Shown: positions 28,476 to 37,657 of the stretch, piece after piece
How the letters are laid out: each line of letters begins with the position of its first letter
Numbering within the stretch: the first letter of the stretch is position 1
NCBI RefSeq assembly: GCF_003626595.1
Contig: NZ_RBAK01000014.1
Location: 62,001-126,000, forward strand
DNA: 64,000 nt
Direction: 5' to 3'
Source of the DNA: Micromonospora endolithica
GTDB lineage: Bacteria; Actinomycetota; Actinomycetes; Mycobacteriales; Micromonosporaceae
Notes under the pieces: generated by a model
Told to the model about the DNA's origin: nothing
Databases searched by the model: none
What the model saw: only the letters and a program-made list of their open reading frames with translations
Made by a program: the position numbers and the translations under genes

Positions 28476-28579
28476 GACGCCGAGTCTTCCATTGATCACC
28501 GCGCGTGTGTCAACAGTGGACCGATGTCGGAAGCGTAGCAGTGCGTCACTTGTCGCGGCACAATCATTGTCGACCGGAC

Positions 28580-28607
28580 GGCCGGGGCCCGTCTCCGGGC
28601 CCCGGCC
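28580..28607. terminator. Terminator after the GT2 gene
   Basis: A perfect 12-bp stem (28580-28591 with 28596-28607) with a TCTC loop starts 2 bases after the GT2 stop. It is a strong GC-rich hairpin without a clear T-run, as usual in actinobacteria. Confidence 0.8.
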
Positions 28608-28609
28608 GG

Positions 28610-29530
28610 TCAGATCCCCCGACCGCGTTTGTGCAGCGTGCGCAACACCCGGTCGGCCCGGACCACCCGCCCGGCCACGGCCAGCGCCAGATAGGCCCGC
28701 GGCTCCCGCGGGTTGCGCCGGATGGTCCGCCGCGCCCAGCGCAGCGCACCCTGCCGGTCGCCGGAGGCGGCCTGGGCGAAGGCGATCTGACCGGTGACCC
28801 GTGCCTCGCCGGCCGGCTGGGTGCCGAACTCCGGGTACCGCTGCAACAGCCACTGCAACGCCTCGGAGATGGTGTCCCACCGCTGCGCGAAGTACGACCG
28901 CTTGTGCCACCGCACCAGCACGTACGGGGTGCGCAGGTTGACCAGCGGGGCGCTGCGCGCGGCGCGCAGCAGGAACTCGTAGTCCTCCGCGTAGCTGCCC
29001 GGGATCTCCTCGTCGACCAGGCCGAAGCCGTCGCGCAGGGCGGCGGCGCGGATCACGAAGGTGGACGGGTGCAGCTCGGTCATCCGGTCCCGCAGCAGGT
29101 CGGCCAGCGTCACCGTGTCCCGGTCCAGCGAGCGGTCGACGGTGTGCCCGTCGTAGCTCACCCGGATCCCGCAGGACACGAACTCGGCCTCCGGGTGCGC
29201 GGCGAGCGCGTCGACCTGGGCGCGCAGCTTGCCGGGCAGCCACTCGTCGTCGTCGTCGCAGAACGCGATCAGCTCACCCACCGCGGCGAGGGTGCCCGAG
29301 TTGCGCGCGCCGGCCAGGCCGGGCGTACGCGTGTTGGTGGTGACCCGGACGGTCCGGTCGGGCCGGGACAGCTCGCTCAGCGTGGCGTCGGGCTCGGCGC
29401 GGTCGTGGACCACCACCACCTCGACCGGGCCGGGGTAGTCCTGGTCGAGGATCGCCCGGAGCGCCGCCCGGAGCAGCTCCGGCCGGTCGCGGGTGGGCAC
29501 CACCACGCTCACGCTCGGATGTGTCGTCAT
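28610..29530 (-). CDS. Family 2 glycosyltransferase
   Basis: A 306-residue GT-A enzyme. It starts SVSVVVPTRDRPELLRAAL (about 6-24), has the nucleotide-sugar acidic motif FCDDDDEWLPGKL (about 93-105) and a DYEFLLRAAR acceptor-region segment (about 195). The last 60 residues are helical and basic (ALRWARRTIRRNPREPRAY), like a single TPR-type repeat. It overlaps the PssE-like gene by 4 bases and is the last gene before a terminator. Confidence 0.88.
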   Translation of the reverse strand: MTTHPSVSVVVPTRDRPELLRAALRAILDQDYPGPVEVVVVHDRAEPDATLSELSRPDRTVRVTTNTRTPGLAGARNSGTLAAVGELIAFCDDDDEWLPGKLRAQVDALAAHPEAEFVSCGIRVSYDGHTVDRSLDRDTVTLADLLRDRMTELHPSTFVIRAAALRDGFGLVDEEIPGSYAEDYEFLLRAARSAPLVNLRTPYVLVRWHKRSYFAQRWDTISEALQWLLQRYPEFGTQPAGEARVTGQIAFAQAASGDRQGALRWARRTIRRNPREPRAYLALAVAGRVVRADRVLRTLHKRGRGI

Positions 29531-30183
29531 CGGTCCGCTCCCGCCCGGTCCGGCCGTACCCACGGCCGCCACCACGTCCGCCGGCGCGGCGCGTTGGACG
29601 CCGCCACCAGCTCCTCCACGATCTGCCCGACCCGCCGCACGGCGGCCTCCTGCGCCCGCGCCGAGTCGGGATCGGCGGTGACGGTGAACCGGGCCGGGTC
29701 GGCCAGCCCGGCGGTCAGCGCGTCGGTCAGCGCCTCCCGGGTCTCGCAGAGCGCCACCATGCCGGCCGCGCCCAGGCGACGGGCGAAGAGCAGCTGGTGG
29801 TCGTCGACGTGTTCGCCCCGGGTCGGGTCCCGGGGGACCACGATCGGCAGGTGGCCGTGCCGCCGGGCCTCCAGGATGGTGGCCGGGCCGCCGTGACAGA
29901 CCACCAGGTCGGCCGTGGCCATCGCCGCCTGCAACGCGTCGTGGCCGAGGAACGGCACCGCGTCGGGCAGCCCCGGCGCGGCGGTGTGTCCGTGCTGGAC
30001 GGTGAGGCGTACCGCGTCGGCGACACCGCCGTGCCAGTCCCGCAGCCAGCCGACCAGCCGGTCGAACGGGTGCTTGTCGGTGCCGACGGCGACCAGGATC
30101 TGGGTCCGGCCGAGGTCGGCGGCGTCCCGCTGCCGGGGCAACCGGTCCGTCGCCGGCGCTGTCGCGTGCTGCCGCTCGGTCAC
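29527..30183 (-). CDS. PssE-like (Alg13-type) glycosyltransferase subunit
   Basis: A 218-residue protein matching the C-terminal, nucleotide-sugar-binding half of a GT28 enzyme: ILVAVGTDKHPFDRLV (about 28-43) and ADLVVCHGGPATILEARRHG...VVPRDPTRGEHVDDHQ (about 91-124), with the H-G-G and E positions that hold UDP-sugar. Such halves work only with a membrane-anchored PssD/Alg14 partner, which is the next gene upstream. In rhizobial exopolysaccharide synthesis the PssD/PssE pair is a glucuronosyltransferase; the sugar used here is unknown. Start GTG in a GTGA overlap. Confidence 0.87.
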   Translation of the reverse strand: MTERQHATAPATDRLPRQRDAADLGRTQILVAVGTDKHPFDRLVGWLRDWHGGVADAVRLTVQHGHTAAPGLPDAVPFLGHDALQAAMATADLVVCHGGPATILEARRHGHLPIVVPRDPTRGEHVDDHQLLFARRLGAAGMVALCETREALTDALTAGLADPARFTVTADPDSARAQEAAVRRVGQIVEELVAASNAPRRRTWWRPWVRPDRAGADR

Positions 30184-30662
30184 AGCAGGGTCCCCACCAC
30201 GGTCGCCTCCGGGTACTGCCGGCGCTGTTCCTCCCACTGCACGAGCATCGCGGAGAGGAAGGGCCGGCAGAGCCGCGCGGTCAGCGTCGGGGTGTCGATC
30301 CGGTCGTACACCTCGATGTAGACCGTCGGGATGCGGCGCAGCCGGGCCAGGACGACGAACGGCACGGCCACCCCGGCGCCGGTGGTGACCACCGCGGCGA
30401 CCCGCCGGCGACGCAGCACCCGCCAGGCCAGCACGGCGTTGCGCAGCAGGTTGGGCACGTTGCGGGTGGTCGGATGGTGGGCCGGGACCAGGTCCTCGCC
30501 GTCGAGCAGCGAGAGCGCCTCGGGCGTGTCGAAGGTGACCCAGCACCGGGGCCACCGTTCGTACCACGGCCGCAGGGCCAGCAACTGCGCCAGGTGCCCG
30601 CCGCTGGACCCGACCAGCAGCAGGTGCGGAGGATCGGACCGATCCTCGATGGTGGTGTCCAC
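30180..30662 (-). CDS. PssD-like (Alg14-type) glycosyltransferase anchor subunit
   Basis: A 160-residue protein with the Alg14/PssD opening LLLVGSSGGHLAQLLAL (about 14-30), the CWVTFDTPEA segment and the VVTTGAGVAVPFVVLAR hydrophobic patch thought to hold it at the membrane. The pair with the overlapping PssE-like gene reconstitutes one GT28-type transferase acting on a lipid-linked acceptor. The GTG at 30662 has GGGGAG 4 bases upstream. The 200 bases upstream (30663-30865) hold no gene and probably its promoter. Confidence 0.87.
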   Translation of the reverse strand: MDTTIEDRSDPPHLLLVGSSGGHLAQLLALRPWYERWPRCWVTFDTPEALSLLDGEDLVPAHHPTTRNVPNLLRNAVLAWRVLRRRRVAAVVTTGAGVAVPFVVLARLRRIPTVYIEVYDRIDTPTLTARLCRPFLSAMLVQWEEQRRQYPEATVVGTLL

Positions 30663-30865
30663 GCGACTCCCCACAAGTTCGCTTGGAGGTACGGTCAGGG
30701 CCACGCGAAAGCAGATCACATTTCACCGTCCCGCTGAAGGGGACGATCAGGCGATCGGAAGATCTTTCGGCTTGGTCGGGTGGTGCGCCGGGACGGTCGC
30801 CAGCCATCGACGTTCGTCACGACCTGGAGTTTTCCGGTCACACTCGGCGATCGGATGCGCCCGGA

Positions 30866-32173
30866 TCAGCCGCTATGTCGTTTCTCGACCACGTCCAACA
30901 GGGCGGGATGCAGCGCGTCGTTCCAGCCCGCCCCCGCGTCCGCGAGACGCCACGTGCGCAACCACATCTCCAGCAGGTACGCGTCGGCGACCAGCCGCCG
31001 CCGCGCCGGATCCAGTCCCAGCCCGGCGCCGCACCGGTCGAGCTGCGCGTCCACCGCGGCGGCCGCCGACGCCGCCGGCTCGCCCCGCAGCACCAGGGCG
31101 CGCTGGAAGGCGTCGTGGGCGAGGTCGAAACCCAGCGGTACGTCCGGCGCGCTGTGCTCCCAGTCCCAGGCGACCAGCCGCCCGGCGTGCACGCCCAGGT
31201 TCCACGGCACCCAGTCGCCGTGCCAGTGTCCGAACTCGACGGCCGTGCCGGCGTGCCGGTCGGCCAGCGCGGCGACCGCCGCCACCGCCCGCGCGCCGTC
31301 CGGCGTGCCGGCGGCCGACCGGTCCGCCTCGGCGGCCAGCCGGGCCAGGAAGGAGGACCCGGACAGCGGCCGGGCCGGCGCCGGCGGGCGGCCCCGGCGG
31401 GCCACCGCGAGCAGGGCCGGCAGCCGCGGCGGATCGTCGACCGGCACCCCCCGGACGGCCGGCGGCAGTGGCTCGACCAGCGCGATCACCGAGTCGGCGA
31501 CCTCGGTGGCGGCCAGCAACCGGGGCGCCGCCGGGTGGTCCGGCACGCCGGTCACCGAGGGCAGGTCGCCCAGCGCCGCCGCCTCGGCCCGGACCAGGGC
31601 CCGGGTGGCGCCGTTCCAGCCGATCTTCGCGTAACCCACCGGCCGGCCCGCGCCGTCGAACAGTTGCAGGGTCGGCTTGTGGTTCGGGTCCGGCGGGCGG
31701 ACCCCGCACGCGGCGTACACCCGCTGCCCGCCCAGGCCGGCGGCGAGCCGGTCGGCCAGCAGCGCCTCCGCCGCCGGCACCCCGTCCGGCAGCGACACGG
31801 TCAGGGTCGGCAACGGCGCCAGGTCGAGCACGCCGAGGCGGGCCAACCCGCCCAGCACCGCCCGTACCGCGCGGATCTTCGGCGGGCGCAACGCGTTGTA
31901 CGCCAGCAGCGCCGCCGCGGTGGCCCGGGGCGCGCCCAGCGGGAGCAGGAACCGGGCGCGCCGCACCGACGGCACGACCGCGTACCGGGCCACCACCTGG
32001 TGCCCCGGTGGCGGCGGTTCGCCGACGGTCAGCGCGATCCGCCGGTCCCCGAAGACCGCCCGGGTGACCCAGCCCAGCCCGTCGGTGCGGGACCGGGGGT
32101 CGGTGCGGGACCGGAGGTCGGTGCGGGCCGGCGCCTCGCCGGAGGTGACGGTCCGCTCGCCGGGCCCGCTCAC
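30866..32173 (-). CDS. APH-like phosphotransferase family protein
   Basis: A 435-residue protein whose C-terminal half carries the aminoglycoside phosphotransferase/choline kinase active site: HWHGDWVPWNLGV (catalytic Asp and Asn, about residue 320) and VAWDWEHS (metal-binding Asp). The N-terminal 170 residues are not recognised; they begin with an Arg/Asp/Thr-rich tail from a short 18-bp tandem repeat. Set between a sulfotransferase (4-base overlap) and the PssD/E pair, it could phosphorylate a sugar or lipid-linked precursor. That role is inference. Confidence 0.72.
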   Translation of the reverse strand: MSGPGERTVTSGEAPARTDLRSRTDPRSRTDGLGWVTRAVFGDRRIALTVGEPPPPGHQVVARYAVVPSVRRARFLLPLGAPRATAAALLAYNALRPPKIRAVRAVLGGLARLGVLDLAPLPTLTVSLPDGVPAAEALLADRLAAGLGGQRVYAACGVRPPDPNHKPTLQLFDGAGRPVGYAKIGWNGATRALVRAEAAALGDLPSVTGVPDHPAAPRLLAATEVADSVIALVEPLPPAVRGVPVDDPPRLPALLAVARRGRPPAPARPLSGSSFLARLAAEADRSAAGTPDGARAVAAVAALADRHAGTAVEFGHWHGDWVPWNLGVHAGRLVAWDWEHSAPDVPLGFDLAHDAFQRALVLRGEPAASAAAAVDAQLDRCGAGLGLDPARRRLVADAYLLEMWLRTWRLADAGAGWNDALHPALLDVVEKRHSG

Positions 32174-33084
32174 GCGACCCGGTCCGGCCAGTCGAGGTCC
32201 AGGTCGAGCCGCCGCCGCAGGGCGTCGTTGTGCGGCCGGTAGTAGTCGGTCAGCTCCGCGCGCACCGCCGGCTCCAGGGGCGCCGACCGGCGGTCGTTGT
32301 AGACCTTGAAGTCCGGCAGGTCGTGCGGCGGCAGGCCGAGGAAGTCCAGCGTGCGACGGTAGGTGCCACGGGCGTCGCGGTAGAGGTCCTCGCTGGGCAG
32401 GAACAGGAACTGGGTGGAGTCGAAACGCTCCAGCCACGGCTCCAGGTGCTCCAGGTAGCGCCCCCGGGCCCGGTAGGTGTACCAGTCGTACGGCTCGCTG
32501 AAGTACTCCGGCTCGGCGATCAACCGCTCCCGCTCCCCCGCCGTACGCTCCTGCTCGGCGGCGAGCGCGGCCGGGAAGTCGAGCGGCTCGATGCCGTGCG
32601 TGCGGCGCTCCTTCCAGTGCGAGTACGCCCGCTCCACCGGGTCGCGCAGCAGCACGATCAGCTTCACCGACGGCATCAGCGCGGCGACCCGCTGGGCGGC
32701 CAGCGGGTGGAACATGTAGAGCGGTGCCGCCTCGCCCACCCGCACCGGGCCGCCGTGCCGCTTCTCCAACGCCTCACGCTGCCGGACGGTCGGGAAGTGC
32801 GACCGGTACCACGCCTCGCCCCGCCGCCAGTGCTCCTCGAAGTAGTGCGCGGACTTGGTGTTCCACGCCGGGAAGAGCCGCGGCACCAGCGGGTGCTGGA
32901 TCAGGTAGTTCCACAGCGACGTGGTGCCGCCCCGCTTGGTGCCGATGATCAGGAAGTCCGGCAGGGGTCGCTTGTCGCTGGTGCGGACCCCGTACTCGAC
33001 CAGCGAACCCTTCACCCGCTCGGTCAGCTGGGTCGGCACCAGTTGCTTGGCCCGGTCCCGGAGAGACGACACGACGGTCCTCAC
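32170..33084 (-). CDS. PAPS-dependent sulfotransferase
   Basis: A 304-residue soluble sulfotransferase. The 5'-phosphosulfate loop DFLIIGTKRGGTTSLWNYL is at about residues 43-61, and the 3'-phosphate motif VLLRDPVERAYSHW is at about 145-158, with FLPSEDLYRD further on. This resembles heparan N-/O-sulfotransferase-type domains and suggests that a carbohydrate is sulfated, inside the cell. It overlaps both neighbours by 4 bases. The GTG at 33084 is set by the GTGA junction with the flippase gene; a GTG 12 bases later is an alternative. Confidence 0.88.
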   Translation of the reverse strand: MRTVVSSLRDRAKQLVPTQLTERVKGSLVEYGVRTSDKRPLPDFLIIGTKRGGTTSLWNYLIQHPLVPRLFPAWNTKSAHYFEEHWRRGEAWYRSHFPTVRQREALEKRHGGPVRVGEAAPLYMFHPLAAQRVAALMPSVKLIVLLRDPVERAYSHWKERRTHGIEPLDFPAALAAEQERTAGERERLIAEPEYFSEPYDWYTYRARGRYLEHLEPWLERFDSTQFLFLPSEDLYRDARGTYRRTLDFLGLPPHDLPDFKVYNDRRSAPLEPAVRAELTDYYRPHNDALRRRLDLDLDWPDRVA

Positions 33085-34673
33085 CTGCCCTTCGACTGCG
33101 CGGTGTCGGGTCCGGCGGCAGGCGCCGGCTCCCCCCGTCCGCGGATCTGCATCATGGTCACCCGGATCCCGCTTCGCACCCGGGGCAACGTCAACAAGCC
33201 GACGCAACCGGCGGCGAGCACACCGAGCGCCACCGCCAGGCCGGTCACCCCCCGGCCACCGGCCAGCACCCCGACCGCGGCGGCGGCGCCGACGCCCGCC
33301 ACGGTGGCCGCACCGGCCCGCAGCATCCGCGCGTCGACCAGCGGCTCGCCGACGACGACCCGGGCGCAGACCGCCGCCGTCAGGTTCTCCGTGACGATGC
33401 CGGCCGCCCAGCCCACGGCCGCGCCGGTCGCGCCGTACGACGGGATCAGCAGGACCCCCAGCGACACGGTCACGGTCAGCCCGGCCACGGTGGCGGCCAG
33501 GTGCAGCCCGCTGCGGCCACCCATCAGCAGCATGCTCTGCACGTTGCCGACGCCGGTGTTCACCAGCATGGCCACCGCCAGCACGGTCATCGCGGTGGCA
33601 CCGGAGGTGAAGCCCGCGCCGAACAGTTGCAGGAACGCCAGCCCGAAGACGGCCAGCAGCAGGTAGACCGGCCAGGACAGCACCAGGCCCCAGGTGGTCA
33701 GCTGCCGGTGCACGCCCGCCGCGGCGGCCCGCTCGCCCCGGCCGAGCAGCCGGGACAGCTGCGGTGACACCGCCACCCGCAGGCCCTGCATGGCGAGTTG
33801 GCCGGCGAGGATGTAACGGCCGACCGCGCCGAACACACCGGCGTCGGCCGCCCCGGCCAGCACCGAGGTGAGCAGCACGCCGACCCACATGTTGCCGGCG
33901 TCGATGGCCGCCGAGGCGGCCCGGGGCAGCGCGAACCGCCAGAACGTCGACCAGTCCGCCGGCTCCGGCCGCAGCCGGGCGCCCCGGCCCACCCCGAGCG
34001 GGCCGGCGACCAGGGTGAGGCAGACCAGCAGCGCCACCGCCGCCGGCACCAGCCAACCGGTCATGCCGGCGAGCAGGCCGCCACCGGCCAGCACCGCCGC
34101 GCCGACCAGCACCGGCCGGGCCACCGGCAGCAGCAGGAACTGCACCGCCACGTACGAGCGGATCGGCCGTACGCAGCGCAGCGCCGCGAGCAGCAGGGTC
34201 ATCGCCACCACCACCGGCAGCGCGGCGAAGCTGGCGGTCAGCAGGGCCGCCCCCGCGACGCCGCTGTCGCCCAGCAGGTGCACGGCGAGCACGTCGGCGG
34301 TGAGCACACCGGCCGTGGCCACCACCAGCGCGACGGCCAGCGGAGGGAGCAGCGCCACCGGCAGGACCCGGGCGGCGTCGCCCCGCGGGCCGGTCCGCCG
34401 CCGGGGCAGCGCCCACATCAGACCGGTCTCCGCGCCCAGCGTGCACACCGCGGTGGCGACCGTCACCACACCGATCGCGGCGAAGATCGCACCCGAGCCG
34501 ACCGTGCCGTAGCCGCGGGTGATGACGACCGCGAGCAGGAAACCGAACAGACCGCTGACCGCCGCGCCGACCAGGCCCGCGGCACCACTGCGGGCACTGC
34601 GTCGCGTCTCGGCGTCGGCCGGCCCGGCGCCGGGCGCGTCCGCAGCGACCGGCGGCCGGATGGCGGCGGTCAC
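33081..34673 (-). CDS. Wzx/MATE-like polysaccharide flippase
   Basis: A 530-residue protein with about 12-14 hydrophobic segments and short basic loops, matching the polysaccharide transport/MVIN superfamily that flips lipid-linked repeat units across the membrane. Features include GAAGLVGAAVSGLFGFLLAV near residue 30, then FALPRAASAAIDAGNMWVG around 250-270, and a mid-protein GGRSGLHLAATVAGLTVTVSLGV-type helix. The GTG at 34673 overlaps the ligase-like gene by 4 bases. Confidence 0.85.
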   Translation of the reverse strand: MTAAIRPPVAADAPGAGPADAETRRSARSGAAGLVGAAVSGLFGFLLAVVITRGYGTVGSGAIFAAIGVVTVATAVCTLGAETGLMWALPRRRTGPRGDAARVLPVALLPPLAVALVVATAGVLTADVLAVHLLGDSGVAGAALLTASFAALPVVVAMTLLLAALRCVRPIRSYVAVQFLLLPVARPVLVGAAVLAGGGLLAGMTGWLVPAAVALLVCLTLVAGPLGVGRGARLRPEPADWSTFWRFALPRAASAAIDAGNMWVGVLLTSVLAGAADAGVFGAVGRYILAGQLAMQGLRVAVSPQLSRLLGRGERAAAAGVHRQLTTWGLVLSWPVYLLLAVFGLAFLQLFGAGFTSGATAMTVLAVAMLVNTGVGNVQSMLLMGGRSGLHLAATVAGLTVTVSLGVLLIPSYGATGAAVGWAAGIVTENLTAAVCARVVVGEPLVDARMLRAGAATVAGVGAAAAVGVLAGGRGVTGLAVALGVLAAGCVGLLTLPRVRSGIRVTMMQIRGRGEPAPAAGPDTAQSKGR

Positions 34674-36031
34674 CTGGTCACCGGCCGTGGACCGGGCACC
34701 GGCAGGCGGGGGAGCCGTCGCTCGGCCACCTCCCGCTCGGTCAGCGCCAGGGCGAAGGTGACCGCGTAGAACGCGACCGCGAGGTTCTGGTTGGCCATGC
34801 CGTAGAAGGGGACCTGCACCAGGCACACCACCGGGACGATGGAGAGCCACTGCCCGGCCGCCGAGGCGGCCCGGCCGCAGAGCAACGCGGCCACCACGAA
34901 CCACGCCAGGAAGCAGAGCAGGGCGGGCACCCCGTGGCTGAACAACACCATCCACAGCTGCCCCTGGGTGCCGATCGGCGCGTCCGCGGAGACCGTGTCG
35001 ACCTGGACCGGCGCGCCGTAGCCCAGCCACGGCGAGTCACGTACCCGATCGAGGACCTCCGAGTAGAGGGAGAGCCGGTCGGTGTTGGTGTCACTGGACT
35101 CGACCCGGTTGCCGATCAGCTCGGTCACCGGGATGAACAGGGTGGTGAGACCGCCGATCAGCACGATGCCGACGATCGACCCGGCCACCTTCATGTTGCC
35201 GCGCAGACTGGCCCGCACCCCCAGGAAGAGGAACCCCACGCCCAGGCTGAGGAACATCGCCCGGTTCAGGGTGAGGAAGGCCGGCGCCAGGGACAGCGGC
35301 AGCGAGCCGAGCAGCGCCCAGCGCAGCAGACCCCGCCGGCGCAGCATGGCGAACGCGACCACGCAGGGCAGGGTCATCGCGTACGCGCTGCCGTAGTTGT
35401 TGGTGTACGCGTAAGGGGCCGCCGGGCGGTAGATCGGGTTCAGCGAGCGGGCGCTGTATTCCGCGGTGGACAGGTGCACCATGTCGTTGATGAACGGGTT
35501 GCCGGCGAGCCCCGAGGGCAGCAGGATCTCCATCGGGGTGGTGAGGGCGAACCGGGGCACCAGCACGCCCAGCCAACCCAGTGCCACCAGGCCGAACCAG
35601 AACGCGCAGAGCGGGACGAGCACCACGGTCTGGTCGGCGCGTTCCCGGGCCACCAGGTAGACGTAGACGCCGACCACGAGCGCGGTCGCGTAGAACGCCA
35701 GCCGCAGCGTGAAGGTCAGCACCGACGCGAACGTCTCCAGTTGGGTGGCGCTGACCAGCACGGCGGCCAGGAAGAGCAGCCAGATCCCGGCGGCCGGCGG
35801 CAGCGGCACCCGACCCCGGATCAGCAGCAGCGCCATCAGCAGGGCGCCGAGCAACGGCCAGCCCAGGTAGAACGCGCCGGCCAACCACCACAACGGCACC
35901 AGGCCGAACATCATCGCGAGCGGCCAGACCGGCAGCCGGGGCGGCGGTGGGGCCGGCGGGGGCGGCGGCCCCACCGGCGAGGGGTCCTCGCCGGCCGGGA
36001 AGTCCGTCGCCGTGACCCGGGTGCCGGACAC
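34670..36031 (-). CDS. O-antigen ligase/polymerase-like membrane protein
   Basis: A 453-residue protein with about 10-12 membrane helices and one long outer loop (about residues 180-215 and again 285-330), the layout of the Wzy/O-antigen ligase family. The region NRAMFLSLGVGFLFLGVRASLR and the SPWLGYGAPVQVD motif resemble WaaL/Wzy-C proteins. It probably polymerises or transfers the flipped repeat unit at the outer face. The Pro-rich N-terminus (about residues 10-35) is cytoplasmic. GTG start, 3 bases after the Wzz-like stop. Confidence 0.82.
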   Translation of the reverse strand: MSGTRVTATDFPAGEDPSPVGPPPPPAPPPPRLPVWPLAMMFGLVPLWWLAGAFYLGWPLLGALLMALLLIRGRVPLPPAAGIWLLFLAAVLVSATQLETFASVLTFTLRLAFYATALVVGVYVYLVARERADQTVVLVPLCAFWFGLVALGWLGVLVPRFALTTPMEILLPSGLAGNPFINDMVHLSTAEYSARSLNPIYRPAAPYAYTNNYGSAYAMTLPCVVAFAMLRRRGLLRWALLGSLPLSLAPAFLTLNRAMFLSLGVGFLFLGVRASLRGNMKVAGSIVGIVLIGGLTTLFIPVTELIGNRVESSDTNTDRLSLYSEVLDRVRDSPWLGYGAPVQVDTVSADAPIGTQGQLWMVLFSHGVPALLCFLAWFVVAALLCGRAASAAGQWLSIVPVVCLVQVPFYGMANQNLAVAFYAVTFALALTEREVAERRLPRLPVPGPRPVTR

Positions 36032-36034
36032 GCC

Positions 36035-37657
36035 TCAGCCCCGCCCGGTGCGGGTCAGCACGAAGCCCAGCGGGGTCACCCCGGCGGCCCGCAGGCGCTC
36101 GGTCAGCCTCCGCAGGTCGCCCTGCCGGGTGCGGTCCTGCTCCACCACGACCACCGCGGTGCCCTGCCGGGCCGCCGCCACGCCCCGCTCGTCGGCCTCC
36201 GCCGGCGGGGCGTTGAACAGCACCAGACCCTTCGAGGCGCGCAGCCGCCACGTCCCGAACCGGACGCTGCCGGCACCCACCGACACCTCGTCGCCGCTGT
36301 CCTGGACGGCGCTCTTCCCGCTGGCCGGTGCCCCGCCGGCCACCCGGGGCAGCGTCATGGTGGCGTCCGGGTCGGTCGACGGGCGGGCGGCGGTGGTGGT
36401 GGGGTGGGGCGACGGCCGGCGGACGGTGATCTGCTCGGTGATGTCGTCGATCGGGGGCTTGCCACCCTCCCGGGGCTTGGGCACGACCGGACGGGCCGGG
36501 TTGGCCACCGCGGGCAGCCGTCCCCGGTCGGTCAGCACGATGCCGCGCAGCCGGTCCACCCGGCCGCTGTCGTCGGCCGCGTACACGTCCCGGCCGGTGG
36601 CGGCGAGCGCCACGGCCAGCCCGGCGGTGAGCGCGGTCTGGTCCTCCCGGGTGGTCAGCAGCGCGACCCGGGCCGGTTCCCGGACCCGTTCGGCGATCGC
36701 CATCGCCACGTACCGGATGTCGGCGTCCACGGCGAGCCGGGAGCCGCGGAAGCCCTTGCTGCGTACCGTGCCGAGCAGCGGCAGGCCGGTGGCGTCCCGA
36801 CCGTCGTCGACCGAACGGATCCGGCGGTCCACGGACTCCCAGATGTAGGCCAGGACCACGCCGAGCAGGGCGCCGCCGAGCAGGCCGGCGAGCAGGTAGA
36901 GCATGCTGCCGCCGCCGGAGCTGACCAGCGACCGCGCCGCCTGCCGGGTGACCCAGCCCGGGTTGACGTCGACCGCGGCGATCTCGGTGCGGGCGGCGCT
37001 GAGCTGGGTCAGCTGGTTGTTGATCCCGGACAGCTCGGCCACCGCCGCGTCCGCCGCGTTGTCCCCGGCGTTGGCGATCCGCCGTTGCAGGGCGGCCTGC
37101 TGCGCGGCGACCTTGGCGATGCTCTCGTCGTACTTGCGCAGCATCTCCCCCCGCTGCTGCTCGTACATGCCGCGGCGCACGTCCAGATATGCCTGCGCGG
37201 CGAGGTTGACCCCCTCCACCGCCGCGTCGGGCGAGTCGGCGGTGTAGAGGAAGCGCAGGATCTGGCCGCCGGTCGGCACCTCGACCTCAAGGGCGTCGCG
37301 GACCGCGCGCTGGTCCTGGCCGGTCTTGTCGACCAGTCGCTGCACGACGTCGGTGCCGGTGGCGATGCCGCTCTCCACGTTCATGTTCACCGCGCGGTCG
37401 GCGTTCCCCCCGCTCGGGGAGAACGCGTCGGTGACCACCGGGCGGACCGCGACGACCGCGTTCGCGGTGACCGCGCTGGGCACGGCGAGCACGTAGGTCA
37501 GCGCGGCGAGCAACCCGACCAGGGCGACCCCGGTCACCAGCCGGATCCGGTGCACCGGCACCCGGAGCAGGTCGATCAGGGTGACCGTACGGGCCGGAGC
37601 CCCGGCTCCGGAGGCGGCGGCGTCGGTGGGCCAGGGGCCGGGAGTAGCGTCAGTCAT
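36035..37657 (-). CDS. Wzz-like polysaccharide co-polymerase with a decayed BY-kinase domain
   Basis: A 540-residue membrane protein. TM1 is about residues 38-59 and TM2 about 248-270, framing an extracytoplasmic region with coiled-coil character (EQQRGEMLRKYDESIAKVAAQQA). This is the chain-length regulator layout. After TM2 comes a domain aligned with bacterial tyrosine kinases, but the Walker A position reads LLTTREDQTALTAGLAVAL with no GK(S/T), Walker A' reads VYAADD, and no tyrosine cluster ends the protein. It probably controls chain length or export without kinase activity. It overlaps the acyltransferase by 8 bases. Confidence 0.82.
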   Translation of the reverse strand: MTDATPGPWPTDAAASGAGAPARTVTLIDLLRVPVHRIRLVTGVALVGLLAALTYVLAVPSAVTANAVVAVRPVVTDAFSPSGGNADRAVNMNVESGIATGTDVVQRLVDKTGQDQRAVRDALEVEVPTGGQILRFLYTADSPDAAVEGVNLAAQAYLDVRRGMYEQQRGEMLRKYDESIAKVAAQQAALQRRIANAGDNAADAAVAELSGINNQLTQLSAARTEIAAVDVNPGWVTRQAARSLVSSGGGSMLYLLAGLLGGALLGVVLAYIWESVDRRIRSVDDGRDATGLPLLGTVRSKGFRGSRLAVDADIRYVAMAIAERVREPARVALLTTREDQTALTAGLAVALAATGRDVYAADDSGRVDRLRGIVLTDRGRLPAVANPARPVVPKPREGGKPPIDDITEQITVRRPSPHPTTTAARPSTDPDATMTLPRVAGGAPASGKSAVQDSGDEVSVGAGSVRFGTWRLRASKGLVLFNAPPAEADERGVAAARQGTAVVVVEQDRTRQGDLRRLTERLRAAGVTPLGFVLTRTGRG

